64,000 nt of DNA from Arcobacter porcinus (GCF_004299785.2 NZ_CP036246.2:1178001-1242000), one strand, 5' to 3'. Shown: positions 18,221 to 27,210, counted from the stretch's first letter. Notes: a model not told the origin generated them from the letters alone. Numbers and translations: made by a program.

Positions 18221-19560
18221 TGTTTTACCTCCCAATGTCCGCCTTTAGCACCGCCTATTCGCTGGATAATATTTTTATCTTTTAGTATTTTAATATGTTT
18301 TTCTATTGCTGTTGTGCTGATTCCAAGTTCAGTAGCAAGTGCTGTAATTGCAATTTTTGGGTTATTTTGCATAAGCTTTATGATGTTTTGTTGTGTTTCA
18401 CCCAACTTTTCACCCAACTTTTCACCCAACCCATTAGGTGAACTTTTATCAGTATTAAAATAAAACTCAACCCATAAACCATTTTCCCATTTAAATTGTG
18501 GAGTTATACCATTAAACTTTTGTGATTCTTCTATGATTTTTTCTATCCCTCTTCCCCAAGACTCAATATATCCAGCTAGGAAAAATGGATATGCAACTAG
18601 AGGATTATGTGGTTCAGATGTATGTTTTCTCAAAAGTGTATCTATAGTCCAGTTTTGTGGTAAATCTCCTGCATTCCACATAAGAACTTTATCATCATAA
18701 ACACTTATTTGTATACTATTTTGTGAACTATAATCTTTATGAACAACTGCATTAATTAAAGCTTCTCTAAAAGCTAACTCTGAAATTGGAAAACTCTCTA
18801 CTCTTTGAATACCCTCATAAGTGATAAAAGCACTAAGATATTTTGTAAATATAAGCTCCATTACTTTATCCACTTGCTCAAATAGATTTCCTTCTATAAC
18901 ATCTTGATATATTAGTTCTGTATTTGATTTAAAATATCCTATTTTAATCATACTTCCCATTACATATTTCATAGGCTCTTTTGCAAACAATAGTGCAGCA
19001 GCTCTCTTTAGATAATCACCTTCACGAAGTCGTAGTTTATTTATTAAAACATCATCATTTTCTTTTAAAAGCTCGGGATCTATTCTTCTTTTTTTCTCAG
19101 CTTTTTCTCTAAATAGTTTAAAAGCATAAGGGTCTAAATCTGTAGCTCCAAAATAAGGAACTGGTACACTATCCCAAGTTTTACCCTGTTTTCCAAGTAA
19201 AAATTTATCTAAAGCCACACCTTTTAACTCTTGTGTTGTGCTTCCACTTCTGTAGTAGTATGAGCCTTTATAGCTTATAGGGTATGGGTATTTATCTGTG
19301 ATGATTTCAATGTACTCTTTATCTTCATCTTGCAAAAGATTGACATCTACCATGATTCCTAAAATATCTCGTACTTTGTTTGGTATATCTTCAAGAAGTT
19401 TTTTGGCATTATCAATGCCTTTAATTTCACCATCATCATCAACACCGATATAAAGCTTTCCACCATCAGTATTACCAAATGCACTAAGCCATTTGATATA
19501 CTCATCTCTCCAAGTTTGTTTAAACTCTATGTTTTGTGATTCGTTAATTTGTAGTTTCAT
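18217..19560 (-). CDS. AlbA_2/Schlafen-type putative DNA-binding transcriptional regulator
   Basis: Start set at ATG 19560 behind GGAAAAG. About 447 residues. The N-terminal AlbA_2 domain carries NIEFKQTW and FGNTDGGKLYIGVDDDGEIKG. A GHKL-like ATPase C-terminal part follows (FREALINAVVHKDYS, then GYIESWGRGI). The end is a winged-helix TQQNIIKLMQNNPKIAITALATE that reads like a MarR-type HTH. Between them is a short GEKL repeat encoded by a 12-bp tandem repeat. Such proteins are frequent in hsd loci and may control the operon; that is inference. Confidence 0.8.
   Translation of the reverse strand: MKLQINESQNIEFKQTWRDEYIKWLSAFGNTDGGKLYIGVDDDGEIKGIDNAKKLLEDIPNKVRDILGIMVDVNLLQDEDKEYIEIITDKYPYPISYKGSYYYRSGSTTQELKGVALDKFLLGKQGKTWDSVPVPYFGATDLDPYAFKLFREKAEKKRRIDPELLKENDDVLINKLRLREGDYLKRAAALLFAKEPMKYVMGSMIKIGYFKSNTELIYQDVIEGNLFEQVDKVMELIFTKYLSAFITYEGIQRVESFPISELAFREALINAVVHKDYSSQNSIQISVYDDKVLMWNAGDLPQNWTIDTLLRKHTSEPHNPLVAYPFFLAGYIESWGRGIEKIIEESQKFNGITPQFKWENGLWVEFYFNTDKSSPNGLGEKLGEKLGETQQNIIKLMQNNPKIAITALATELGISTTAIEKHIKILKDKNIIQRIGGAKGGHWEVKQ
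18397..18430. repeat. 12-bp tandem repeat inside the AlbA_2 gene
   Basis: About 2.8 copies of TTCACCCAACTT, encoding GEKL-type repeats before the C-terminal HTH. The unit is a multiple of three, so copy-number change would alter linker length and keep the frame. Confidence 0.8.
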
Positions 19561-19575
19561 ATTCTTTTCCAAATT

Positions 19576-21633
19576 TTATTTTTGTGAATCAAGAATAGAT
19601 TTTATTTCAACTTCTAATGTTTTATAAATTTCTTCTTTAAATCCATAGTATTTATATAATCCTGATTGTATTATTTTTCTAAACTTTAAAGTCATTTCTT
19701 TTATAAATTCTATTTTATTTCTGTAAAAATAACTTAGAATAGTTAAAGAGACAGAAACTATCCAAATAATCTTTTGTGTGGTATTATCCCATTCTAAAAT
19801 CATTGCAGTTTTTACAAAGATTATTAAAACTAAAAAAACAAAAATAAATTTTAATAAAGAACAAATATAATCTAATTTCTTTTCACTTTTTTCTTTTTTC
19901 TGAATTAAAGTAGATAATTTTTCTTGTTGCTGTAATAAATATTTTTCTTTATAGTTATTTGCTTCATTTTCTTTATTAATCAAGTTTTCTTGTAACTGTG
20001 TATTCTTTTGAGTGATATTTTCATGTTCAAGTTCTAATTGTTTTTTTTCTAATACTGTATTTTGCAAAACTTCCTCAAGTTCAATATTTTTATTACCAGA
20101 TTCAATGGCAAGTTTTTTTACGTTTTCATGTTCTAATATATAATCATCTAAAGTCGAGTCTAAAGATGACAAAATATCATTCATATTTTCATCTTGCAGT
20201 TCTTCTGGCAATTTAGAACGAGTTTTTAATTCACATAAAACTTTTAAAGCTATATCTTCCGTAATTGAACCATTATTTATTTGTTGTTGAAGTTCTAAAT
20301 AACTATTTCTAATCTTTTCTGTTAGATGTGATGATAATAAAATTTGTGCTTTTGTAGTTATTTTAAAAGAAATTGGACAATCTTTTTTTCCAAAACCTTT
20401 ATTTAATTTAAACCAAAACTTATTTGTTAGAAATTGCATATTTGTAGCTAAGGGAACTTGTCCTTGTTCTTTTATGGTTTCATCCCAAGCAACTAAATTA
20501 ATATGTCGAGATTCTGTTAAAAGAATATAACCTATATTTTCAAAATTATTTTGTTCTCGTTCTCCTCTTTTAATGCTTATATAATTCAATTTTTTAGTAA
20601 TATCTTCAATATCATCAACTTCTTGATATTTATCATATAATTCACTTGTCGTAATATTAAACTTATGATTTTCTGTTTTATAAATATCTTCCATATTTTC
20701 TTCAAAAATACCACTATTTGACAATAAGCTAAAAAGCTTTTCTTTTTTAATTAAAATATCTGTTGAACTTGTACATCCATTGATTATATTTCTCATCGCT
20801 GAAGCATTTATATTTACAGAAGAACCTTTTTGAATTATATTTTCTGCAGAGTAAAAAAAGGATTCTATCTCTTCTTTGGTTTCCGCCAAATATTTTAAAT
20901 GGATATATTTTTGTTTCGCATTTATTTCTTTAATTAATAAATATAAATCATCAATTAATGTTTTATATAAAGTTCCATTGTAACCTGCAAAATGAAAAAT
21001 AATTTCCATATTTACATAAATTGTTAAATTTGTATTCCATATTTTTGTCTGTAAATTTGGATTATATTTAAGTCCTGTATATAATACAACTCCCTCTCTT
21101 ATTGTATCCCATGTATTAATAAACTCAACATTATTTTTGTTTTCAATTATAAAAGCACTTATAAAATCTGAGTATCCATTATCAACCCTATTATCTAATA
21201 TAAAATTAGATAATGCGTGCTCAATATCATTTTTATCTTTATCAGAAAGTTTCTTATTGTTTTTTAATTCAATATATTCATGTAACTGAGAAATAAGTAA
21301 TATATGTTTTTCTGAATTAAGATTTTTTTGTTTTTCTATATTAAAAGAATCTAACTTAGATGAGTCATTTATAGTAAAAAGACCATTTTTATTAGTTAGT
21401 GCATCAATTTTCTTTAAACTTAATGCAACAACAGCATCAGGAATTTGAAAATCATAAGTTTCATTTAGTAGACTATTAACTTCTTTTGAACTGAAAGAAT
21501 AGAGACCATTTGTTTTTATTATATCAACAATAAATTCATTAAGTATGTCATTTATACTTTTACCAGATTCTTGCAATTGCCTAAAAACAGCAAGAGATGC
21601 TAATAGATTACTATCTGAGATTTTCTTATTCAC
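19576..21633 (-). CDS. Membrane-anchored coiled-coil protein, possibly PIN-like
   Basis: 685 residues from GTG 21633 preceded by AGAGGAAG. Roughly residues 1-200 are helical. Residues about 200-430 include TIYVNMEIIFHFAGYNG, LAETKEEIESFF and YILLTESRHINLVAW followed by PLATNMQFLTNKFWFKL. This order of strands resembles a large PIN-like nuclease, although the first position reads V-N rather than the expected D-T. A long coiled coil (about 470-580) leads to two transmembrane helices (about 592-640) and a cytoplasmic tail. The family is not otherwise known to me. It sits next to DUF2188 and a protease, suggesting a membrane-located effector. Confidence 0.6.
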   Translation of the reverse strand: MNKKISDSNLLASLAVFRQLQESGKSINDILNEFIVDIIKTNGLYSFSSKEVNSLLNETYDFQIPDAVVALSLKKIDALTNKNGLFTINDSSKLDSFNIEKQKNLNSEKHILLISQLHEYIELKNNKKLSDKDKNDIEHALSNFILDNRVDNGYSDFISAFIIENKNNVEFINTWDTIREGVVLYTGLKYNPNLQTKIWNTNLTIYVNMEIIFHFAGYNGTLYKTLIDDLYLLIKEINAKQKYIHLKYLAETKEEIESFFYSAENIIQKGSSVNINASAMRNIINGCTSSTDILIKKEKLFSLLSNSGIFEENMEDIYKTENHKFNITTSELYDKYQEVDDIEDITKKLNYISIKRGEREQNNFENIGYILLTESRHINLVAWDETIKEQGQVPLATNMQFLTNKFWFKLNKGFGKKDCPISFKITTKAQILLSSHLTEKIRNSYLELQQQINNGSITEDIALKVLCELKTRSKLPEELQDENMNDILSSLDSTLDDYILEHENVKKLAIESGNKNIELEEVLQNTVLEKKQLELEHENITQKNTQLQENLINKENEANNYKEKYLLQQQEKLSTLIQKKEKSEKKLDYICSLLKFIFVFLVLIIFVKTAMILEWDNTTQKIIWIVSVSLTILSYFYRNKIEFIKEMTLKFRKIIQSGLYKYYGFKEEIYKTLEVEIKSILDSQK

Positions 21634-21667
21634 TATTTTCTTCCTCTTTTTTTAAATTCAAAATATT

Positions 21668-21901
21668 TCACTTCTTATCTCTTGGTGGACAAGGATCATT
21701 TCCATAGCTATTTCCTGCTCTTATTCTTCCATCTTCACTATGTATTTTTGTATCAGATTTTTGATTTTTTGCAATTTGTTCAGCTGTTTTTATAGCTTCT
21801 TTTTGCGTTTGAGTTACTTTCGTAGCTTTAGTATTTCCTGCGCCTTTTACAGCCCATCCATTTTCATGTTTTACTACATGTTGATTTTTACCTTTTGGCA
21901 T
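21668..21901 (-). CDS. DUF2188 small protein
   Basis: 77 residues, Lys-rich. HVVKHENGWAVKGAGNTKATKVTQTQKEAIKTA is the DUF2188 pattern (H-x-V-x-x-x-x-x-G-W-x-V-K, then a K/T-rich helix), with a C-terminal RIRAGNSYGNDPCPPRDK extension. Function of the domain is unknown. Its ATG overlaps the end of the protease gene by 14 bp, so the two are translationally coupled. A partner or substrate role for the protease is an inference from the coupling. Confidence 0.75.
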   Translation of the reverse strand: MPKGKNQHVVKHENGWAVKGAGNTKATKVTQTQKEAIKTAEQIAKNQKSDTKIHSEDGRIRAGNSYGNDPCPPRDKK

Positions 21902-22709
21902 CTTCTATTTCCTTAATATGTTTTAATACTTCCTCTTTCAATGCTAATATTTCTGAAGCTTTAATGTAATATCCTAAATTAATCATTACCTGTGTATTGC
22001 TGTAAACTTCTTGTTTTGTTGGTATATCTCTTACAACAATTTTTCCTTCTGTATCAAAAGTTGGTCCTGCATACAACACACCCAATAATCCAAATCTTTG
22101 TGCTATTACGGTATTCCCATTTTTATCAGTATAGTTATCATCTACAATAAATATAGGTGAACCAGAAGAACCAGGAAAACAAGCTGCATCAATTAAACCA
22201 ATTTTTTCCCCTTTAAAATTTATGGTAGGATGACTTGAAGTCACACCTTTCCTAAATATAGGCAGATTATGAACATCGTCCCAAAGACCTATCGGATAGC
22301 CAACCATAACAATATCTTCCATTGTTTTTAATTCAGATAACTGTTTATCATTCCATATATTGTTTTCACCTATTGGAACATAATATATAGCTTTTTTTAG
22401 TGTTGAATTGCAATATTCAACCAACGGTTGAAAAAGACAACAGCATAAATCATATTTTGAATGCTCTATCCAATTAGTTTGATATTCAACATTAATATTT
22501 TCATCGGTTGGTTGTTGGTTGTAAGCCACATGTAAACTCAACGAAATGACATCAGCATCATTAACTACATGTTTATTTGTTATGATTACTGGAATTCTCA
22601 TATCTTCATTTGTAAATTCAAAAAAGAAACCAGTACCTGTTCCTGTTTTTGTGTTGATTTTTACAGTTGAAAATAGTAGTTTTTCGGTAATAGCTTGTGG
22701 ATTTATCAT
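21888..22709 (-). CDS. Trypsin-like serine protease domain protein
   Basis: 273 residues with a chymotrypsin-fold triad visible: His47 in IITNKHVV, Asp87 in SKYDLCC, and Ser182 in PGSSGSPIF. No signal peptide, so it acts in the cytoplasm. GTGTGFFFEF precedes the His strand as in other trypsin-like peptidases of defence loci. Its ATG overlaps the hsdS stop (ATGA) and its end overlaps DUF2188. Three cysteines in a row follow the Asp. Protease domains of this class act as effectors in several anti-phage systems; activation of this one is unknown. Confidence 0.82.
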   Translation of the reverse strand: MINPQAITEKLLFSTVKINTKTGTGTGFFFEFTNEDMRIPVIITNKHVVNDADVISLSLHVAYNQQPTDENINVEYQTNWIEHSKYDLCCCLFQPLVEYCNSTLKKAIYYVPIGENNIWNDKQLSELKTMEDIVMVGYPIGLWDDVHNLPIFRKGVTSSHPTINFKGEKIGLIDAACFPGSSGSPIFIVDDNYTDKNGNTVIAQRFGLLGVLYAGPTFDTEGKIVVRDIPTKQEVYSNTQVMINLGYYIKASEILALKEEVLKHIKEIEDAKR

Positions 22710-23863
22710 GCTTTAACTCTCACTTGCCCTGTTAGTAGTTTTTGCATAAGTGCTTTTTTTTGAAGTTTTAATTCTTCAAGTTCATTTTTAAGAAGATTTA
22801 TCTCATCATCGGCAAGGCTTAAAACTTCGGCTATTTTTTGTTGTTCTGGGAGAGATGGAAGTTTGATGTGTAATATTTGTAAATCTTTTGGATAAATATG
22901 TGGTTGAGCTCCTCCACTTTGTAATGCAAAAATTCTATTTTGTATTAGTGAAAGAAAAAAGAAAAGATATTTTGTATCTGAAATACTTTTTTTCCCTTTA
23001 ATTGTAAAGCTATCTGATACAAAAATAGGCTCTTCAAAATAATTTATAAAACCAGCACTTGCTCCACTACTACTTACTGTTATTGTTTTACCAATCCTAT
23101 TGTGCTCATTATGATAATAGGCAGGTTCTTTACCACCTGCAATAACGGGAATGCTTCCTTCTTTCAAATTTGCTATTGTAAAAGCTGTTCCTTTTTTAAA
23201 TTCTCCAATCTCTCCCAACTTCACTTCTTCCCACTCATCATTAAATCCATCAAAACGAACTTCACCACTTAAAAGCTTTTGCATTAAACCTTTTTTTTGT
23301 AGCTCTTTTGATTCTAAAAGCTCGGTTTGTTTGGTGATAGCTTCATCCCAAGTTGTGAGAATCTGGGCTATTTTTTCTTGCTCTTTTAGGGGTGGAAGGG
23401 GGATTGAAAATTCGTTTAATGTTTTTTTATCTATATTTGGAAAAGTTGAACCAGATGTGAGTTTTAAAATTTTTTCACTTAAAATATTCAAAATTTGCTC
23501 AATAAAATCTATATTACCCTTTTGTTTTTTATTGCTAATTGCAGCAACACCTCTTCCAATGCAATATTCATCATTAGAAATATTTATTCTACCTGTTGAG
23601 CTACCACGAACACATATTAAAATATCACCTTTTTTGCATAATTTTGTTGGCTTTGAAGTCCATTGTTTCTTTATAGGGTATCTAACTGTAAATTCTGTTG
23701 GTCCATTTATTAAAGCAACTCCTATTCGTTCAGTGTTGTAAGTATCCCCTAAAGGCGATTGTCCCATTTCAACATTTGCTATTTTTGAAAGTCCACCAAC
23801 CTCCCAATCCTCAGGAATAATCCCCACTTTTGTTTGCTTGTAGCCTTGTTTGAATTCACTCAT
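22706..23863 (-). CDS. hsdS: Type I restriction enzyme specificity subunit
   Basis: Start set at ATG 23863 (MSEFKQGYKQTKVGIIPEDWEV) behind GAGGAT, rather than an upstream TTG. About 385 residues with two target-recognition domains. The first ends in PLPPLKEQEKIAQIL and the central helical repeat KKGLMQKLL; the second ends in LPSLPEQQKIAEVLS and KKALMQKLLTG. It sets the bipartite DNA target of the M2S1 methylase and R2M2S1 nuclease. It is separated from hsdM by dinD, an unusual but recurrent insertion. Target sequence cannot be read by eye. Confidence 0.93.
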   Translation of the reverse strand: MSEFKQGYKQTKVGIIPEDWEVGGLSKIANVEMGQSPLGDTYNTERIGVALINGPTEFTVRYPIKKQWTSKPTKLCKKGDILICVRGSSTGRINISNDEYCIGRGVAAISNKKQKGNIDFIEQILNILSEKILKLTSGSTFPNIDKKTLNEFSIPLPPLKEQEKIAQILTTWDEAITKQTELLESKELQKKGLMQKLLSGEVRFDGFNDEWEEVKLGEIGEFKKGTAFTIANLKEGSIPVIAGGKEPAYYHNEHNRIGKTITVSSSGASAGFINYFEEPIFVSDSFTIKGKKSISDTKYLFFFLSLIQNRIFALQSGGAQPHIYPKDLQILHIKLPSLPEQQKIAEVLSLADDEINLLKNELEELKLQKKALMQKLLTGQVRVKA

Positions 23864-24704
23864 AGTTTTTATCCTCAAGGTTTTTTTGTGACTTTTCTAT
23901 TTTGGTTACACTCTCTTTTGGAGTTGGTAAATTCTCTGGCATAGTTCCACCCAGCTCTTTTATAGTTTCTCTTACTTTTTTGCCTACTTCATAGTATGTT
24001 TGGTTTGCTTTTGTTTTACCTTGGATATTATCTCTTTTTAATTTTTCCTCTGTTTGTGTTGCACGGAATAGATTGGCTGCTAGTTCTGTACTTCCCATAT
24101 AATCAAGGATTTTGTGTGATTTTTTTAGCCCTTTTGCTTTATGTATTCCTTTTGCGTCAAGTCCACCATATAAACCTTTGTATCCATGATTTTGGAATAT
24201 AGCAAAATCCAAATCAGTCTCAACTCCTGCAAGTTGTGCTGTTTCTACTAGTTGTTTGTTATGTTCTTTAAGCTCATTTCGTAAAAACACCCTTTTTTCA
24301 TCTTCTTTTAACTTAGCAAATGCTTCATCATTTTGTAGCTCTTGTCTTCTTGTTTGTATAGCAAAATATGTTTGCCCACTTGCTACTACTGGTTTACTTG
24401 GATCAGCATTTTGAACAACTAAATAACAAGCATATCTTGAAAGTGCAAAAGATGGATAAGGTGCACCTGCTCCTGAACCAATTTTTACCACCTCGGTGAT
24501 TTCAACGAGGTGGTCATCAGGATTAAATCCACTATTGATACAAGCTTCTTTTGCCTTAGCAATTACATTTTGAAAATTCCTAAAATCCGAATATCCTAAA
24601 AGTTTTGCTAATTCTCTTGCATACCAAAATTCATTGCCATCTTGGTCTATTTGCTTTATTTCTTCAAATGTTTGGTGGTGTTGTAGTTCAATATCTTTTT
24701 TCAT
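23856..24704 (-). CDS. dinD: DNA-damage-inducible protein D-like (DinD)
   Basis: 282 residues. ATFEEIKxIDxxGxEFWYARELAKLLGYSDFRNF and HLVEITEVVKIGSGA followed by LSRYACYLVVQNADPSKPVVASGQTYFA match DinD/BRO-N-type proteins, including the ETKANQ-like GKTKANQTYYEVGKKVR tail. In E. coli DinD is LexA-controlled and modulates RecA. It starts 1 bp after hsdM and overlaps hsdS, so it belongs to the operon. A damage or RecA link for the restriction system is inference; no SOS box is apparent here. Confidence 0.85.
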   Translation of the reverse strand: MKKDIELQHHQTFEEIKQIDQDGNEFWYARELAKLLGYSDFRNFQNVIAKAKEACINSGFNPDDHLVEITEVVKIGSGAGAPYPSFALSRYACYLVVQNADPSKPVVASGQTYFAIQTRRQELQNDEAFAKLKEDEKRVFLRNELKEHNKQLVETAQLAGVETDLDFAIFQNHGYKGLYGGLDAKGIHKAKGLKKSHKILDYMGSTELAANLFRATQTEEKLKRDNIQGKTKANQTYYEVGKKVRETIKELGGTMPENLPTPKESVTKIEKSQKNLEDKNYE

Positions 24705-24705
24705 C

Positions 24706-26205
24706 TTATAGCCCCAACTGTTTTAGATAACCACTCATTTTTGATTTTATCGCTACTAACTCATTTTCGATATTTTCGATATTTGTTTTGGTAGCATCTA
24801 AATCGATGATTTCCTCTTCTTCAAATGTATCTACATATCTTGGTATATTTAAGTTATAGTCATTTTCTTGTATCTCTTCAAGTGTCGCTACATGTGAGTA
24901 CTTCTCTATCTCTTTTCTATTTTTATAAGTTTCTACTATCTTTTTTATGTCGTTATTTTCTTCATCTTCTCTAAGATAATTTTGATTTTTGCCTTTTCCA
25001 TACTCACGACTTGCATCGATAAATATAATATCTTTATTTGGTCTATTCTTCTTGAATATTAAAATACAAGCTGGTATTGAAGTTCCAAAAAATAAGTTTG
25101 CAGGTAAGCCAATAACTGCATCAAGAAGATTATCTTCAATAAGTTTTGTTCTAATTTTGCCTTCACTTGCTCCTCTAAATAATACACCATGAGGTAATAT
25201 TACTCCCATTTTCCCATTAGAATTAAGTGAACTAATCATATGAAGAACAAAAGCAAAATCTCCTTTACTTTTTGGTGGTGTTCCATATTTAAATCTTCCA
25301 AAGCTATCTTCACTTGCTATCTCTTCTCCCCATTTATCAAGACTAAACGGTGGATTTGCTACTACTACATCAAATGTTTTAAGAAGATTGTCTTGTAGAT
25401 GAAGTGGATTTCTTATCGTATCTCCCCACTCGATAACTGCATCGTTTATCTCATGTAAAAACATATTCATCTTACAAAGTGCTTGAGTTTGTCCATTTCT
25501 CTCTTGCCCATAAAGACGGAAGTTTTTACTTCCTATCTCTTTTGATGCTTTAATAAGTAGTGAACCAGAACCACAAGTTGGATCATAAATCATATCTCCC
25601 TCTTTTGGCTCAACTAGTTTTGCTAAAAGAGTCGATACTTCACTTGGTGTATAAAATTCTCCACCTTTTTTCCCTGCATCACTTGCAAAGTGTGAGATAA
25701 GATACTCATAAGCATCTCCTATTACATCATTTCCCTCTAACATTGAAGGTCTAAGATCTAGTCTTGTATCACTAAAGTCTTCGATAAGGTTTTTTAGTAT
25801 TGTGTTTCTCTCTTTTGTATCACCTAGTTTGTTTTTGTTGTTGAAGTCTATGCTTCTAAAGATACCTTCAAGTTTGTCCCTATTGTCCTCTTCGATTCTC
25901 TCAAGTACTTTGTTCATTATCTCACCAAGATTAGAAGCCTCTTTGTGTTTAACCAAATAATCAAATGTACAACTCTCATCAAGTCTAAATTTTTCTCTTT
26001 TTAGCTTTGCTTCTATTCTATCAGTCTTATCACCGTACTCTGCTTGAAGCTGTTCTAGTTTTTCTTTGTAAAAATCAGATAGATACTTCACAAATAGCAT
26101 CGTAAGAACATAATCTTTATAATCACTTCCATCCATTGTACCTCTGAATGTATCGCAAGCTTTCCATACTACATTGTTGATTGTGCTTTGAGTCGTTTTT
26201 TGCAT
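24706..26205 (-). CDS. hsdM: Type I restriction-modification methyltransferase subunit
   Basis: 499 residues of normal HsdM length. The helical N-terminal domain (WKACDTFRGTMDGSDYKDYVL) is followed by FYTPSEVSTLLAKLV, SAM motif I DPTCGSGSLLIKA, and catalytic motif IV ANPPFSLDKW of N6-adenine methylases. It methylates the target adenine together with HsdS. AAGGAGAAT precedes the ATG and the previous half-S gene ends 4 bp upstream. Confidence 0.97.
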   Translation of the reverse strand: MQKTTQSTINNVVWKACDTFRGTMDGSDYKDYVLTMLFVKYLSDFYKEKLEQLQAEYGDKTDRIEAKLKREKFRLDESCTFDYLVKHKEASNLGEIMNKVLERIEEDNRDKLEGIFRSIDFNNKNKLGDTKERNTILKNLIEDFSDTRLDLRPSMLEGNDVIGDAYEYLISHFASDAGKKGGEFYTPSEVSTLLAKLVEPKEGDMIYDPTCGSGSLLIKASKEIGSKNFRLYGQERNGQTQALCKMNMFLHEINDAVIEWGDTIRNPLHLQDNLLKTFDVVVANPPFSLDKWGEEIASEDSFGRFKYGTPPKSKGDFAFVLHMISSLNSNGKMGVILPHGVLFRGASEGKIRTKLIEDNLLDAVIGLPANLFFGTSIPACILIFKKNRPNKDIIFIDASREYGKGKNQNYLREDEENNDIKKIVETYKNRKEIEKYSHVATLEEIQENDYNLNIPRYVDTFEEEEIIDLDATKTNIENIENELVAIKSKMSGYLKQLGL

Positions 26206-26209
26206 TTAA

Positions 26210-26797
26210 TTATTCTCCTTGTAATACTAATGTTTCAAATATCTCTTTTGAGTATTTTTGTTTTTGGTTTATTAGGTTTTGTAAAAGCTCATTTTCTTGG
26301 TGAGCAAGTTTTAAGTATTCTACTATCTTTTTTTGTTTATCTAGGTTTATAAGCGGTATTTTTATCTCGTTTACATCTGCTACTTTTATCATAGGTATTG
26401 TTGTACCTGATAGCTCAGATGAGAGTGCTTTTTTTACTGTGTTGCTATTTAGATAGTGAGCTATAAAATGTGGGTCAAATCTACTATCTTGAAGTTTCAC
26501 ACGAACCATCAAAGATGGATAGATAAGATTTTCATACTCTTTATCTATGTATACGGCAAAATTAGGTTCTCGAAGTCTTAAAAGGATGTCATCTTGCTTT
26601 ACTTGATAATCCTCTTTAATTTGCTCATTAGAGATAAACTCATCTGCAAAAGTATTATCATAGATGGCATCAACATTGAAAGACTTGAGAGATACAACAC
26701 TATAATATAACTTTTGTTCCTTGCTCATGTCAGCTTTTTTTCTGTTAAGCACAAGTCCAGTTTTTATCTCGGCTATGTCGTTTAGTTTTATTTTCAC
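26210..26797 (-). CDS. Half-length type I specificity subunit (one TRD)
   Basis: 195 residues starting at GTG 26797. One target-recognition domain (IAEIKTGLVLNRKKAD, then YPSLMVRVKL, FIAHYLNS, GTTIPMIKVADVNEIKIPL) followed by one coiled coil (KIVEYLKLAHQENELLQNLINQ). Two-TRD HsdS proteins are about twice as long; this is half, like S subunits that act as dimers. It is the first gene of the operon, upstream of hsdM. It may swap with the full-length HsdS or be a remnant. Confidence 0.82.
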   Translation of the reverse strand: MKIKLNDIAEIKTGLVLNRKKADMSKEQKLYYSVVSLKSFNVDAIYDNTFADEFISNEQIKEDYQVKQDDILLRLREPNFAVYIDKEYENLIYPSLMVRVKLQDSRFDPHFIAHYLNSNTVKKALSSELSGTTIPMIKVADVNEIKIPLINLDKQKKIVEYLKLAHQENELLQNLINQKQKYSKEIFETLVLQGE

Positions 26798-26850
26798 CTA
26801 TACACCTTATCTTTTTTGTACTATTTTAATATTAATACATTAACTTTAGA

Positions 26851-26879
26851 AGTATAGCCTGAGGAAATATAATTGTCAA
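26851..26879 (-). promoter_or_regulatory. Promoter of the 11-gene restriction operon
   Basis: On the minus strand TTGACA (26879-26874), a 17-base spacer and TATACT (26856-26851), about 54 bases before the half-S start. This is near-perfect sigma-70 consensus, unusual in Campylobacterota, where -35 boxes are often weak. Confidence 0.75.
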
Positions 26880-26910
26880 TAGTTTTCGTCATATTATTAA
26901 AATAATACAT

Positions 26911-27063
26911 TCATTTCTTAAATCTTTTCATTCTATCTTCTTCACTAATCTCTTTTTTTATATTTTTTTTCTTCACTATCTTTATATCTTCATTTTTAGG
27001 TATTGTTTTACCTTCAAGATAATCCAAAGTTTCTCTTCTTGGTAATGGTTCACTTCTATTCAT
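26911..27063 (-). CDS. 50-residue hypothetical protein or IS-derived fragment
   Basis: A short frame from ATG 27063 to TGA, very Lys/Glu rich (EPLPRRETLDYLEG, then KKKNIKKEISEEDRMKRFKK). It overlaps the end of the IS3 OrfA relic by a few bases in another frame. No family recognised, and no clear ribosome-binding site. It may be an accidental frame in decayed IS sequence. Confidence 0.3.
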   Translation of the reverse strand: MNRSEPLPRRETLDYLEGKTIPKNEDIKIVKKKNIKKEISEEDRMKRFKK

Positions 27064-27169
27064 TGTAACTACAATTATTAAAATTTGTTGTTAAGATATT
27101 TCTTTCAATTTCTATATCTTGTTTTACTGCATCTTTTCTAAACTCTTCACTATATTCTCTTCTTGCCAT
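27056..27169 (-). pseudogene. IS3-family transposase OrfA, N-terminal fragment
   Basis: 37 codons from ATG 27169 begin MARREYSEEFRKDAVKQ, the N-terminal HTH of IS3-family OrfA. The frame then diverges and stops; a whole OrfA is about 90-100 residues. The IS end lies just upstream at 27211-27259. The rest of the insertion sequence is missing. Confidence 0.7.
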
Positions 27170-27210
27170 TTTTAATTCCTTCAATTATTTACAATTTTCT
27201 CTAAATTGTT

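Noticed and set aside
23151-23741. Long plus-strand frame inside hsdS
   Set aside because: It is the antisense of a clear HsdS coding sequence with a Ser/Phe-rich shadow composition.
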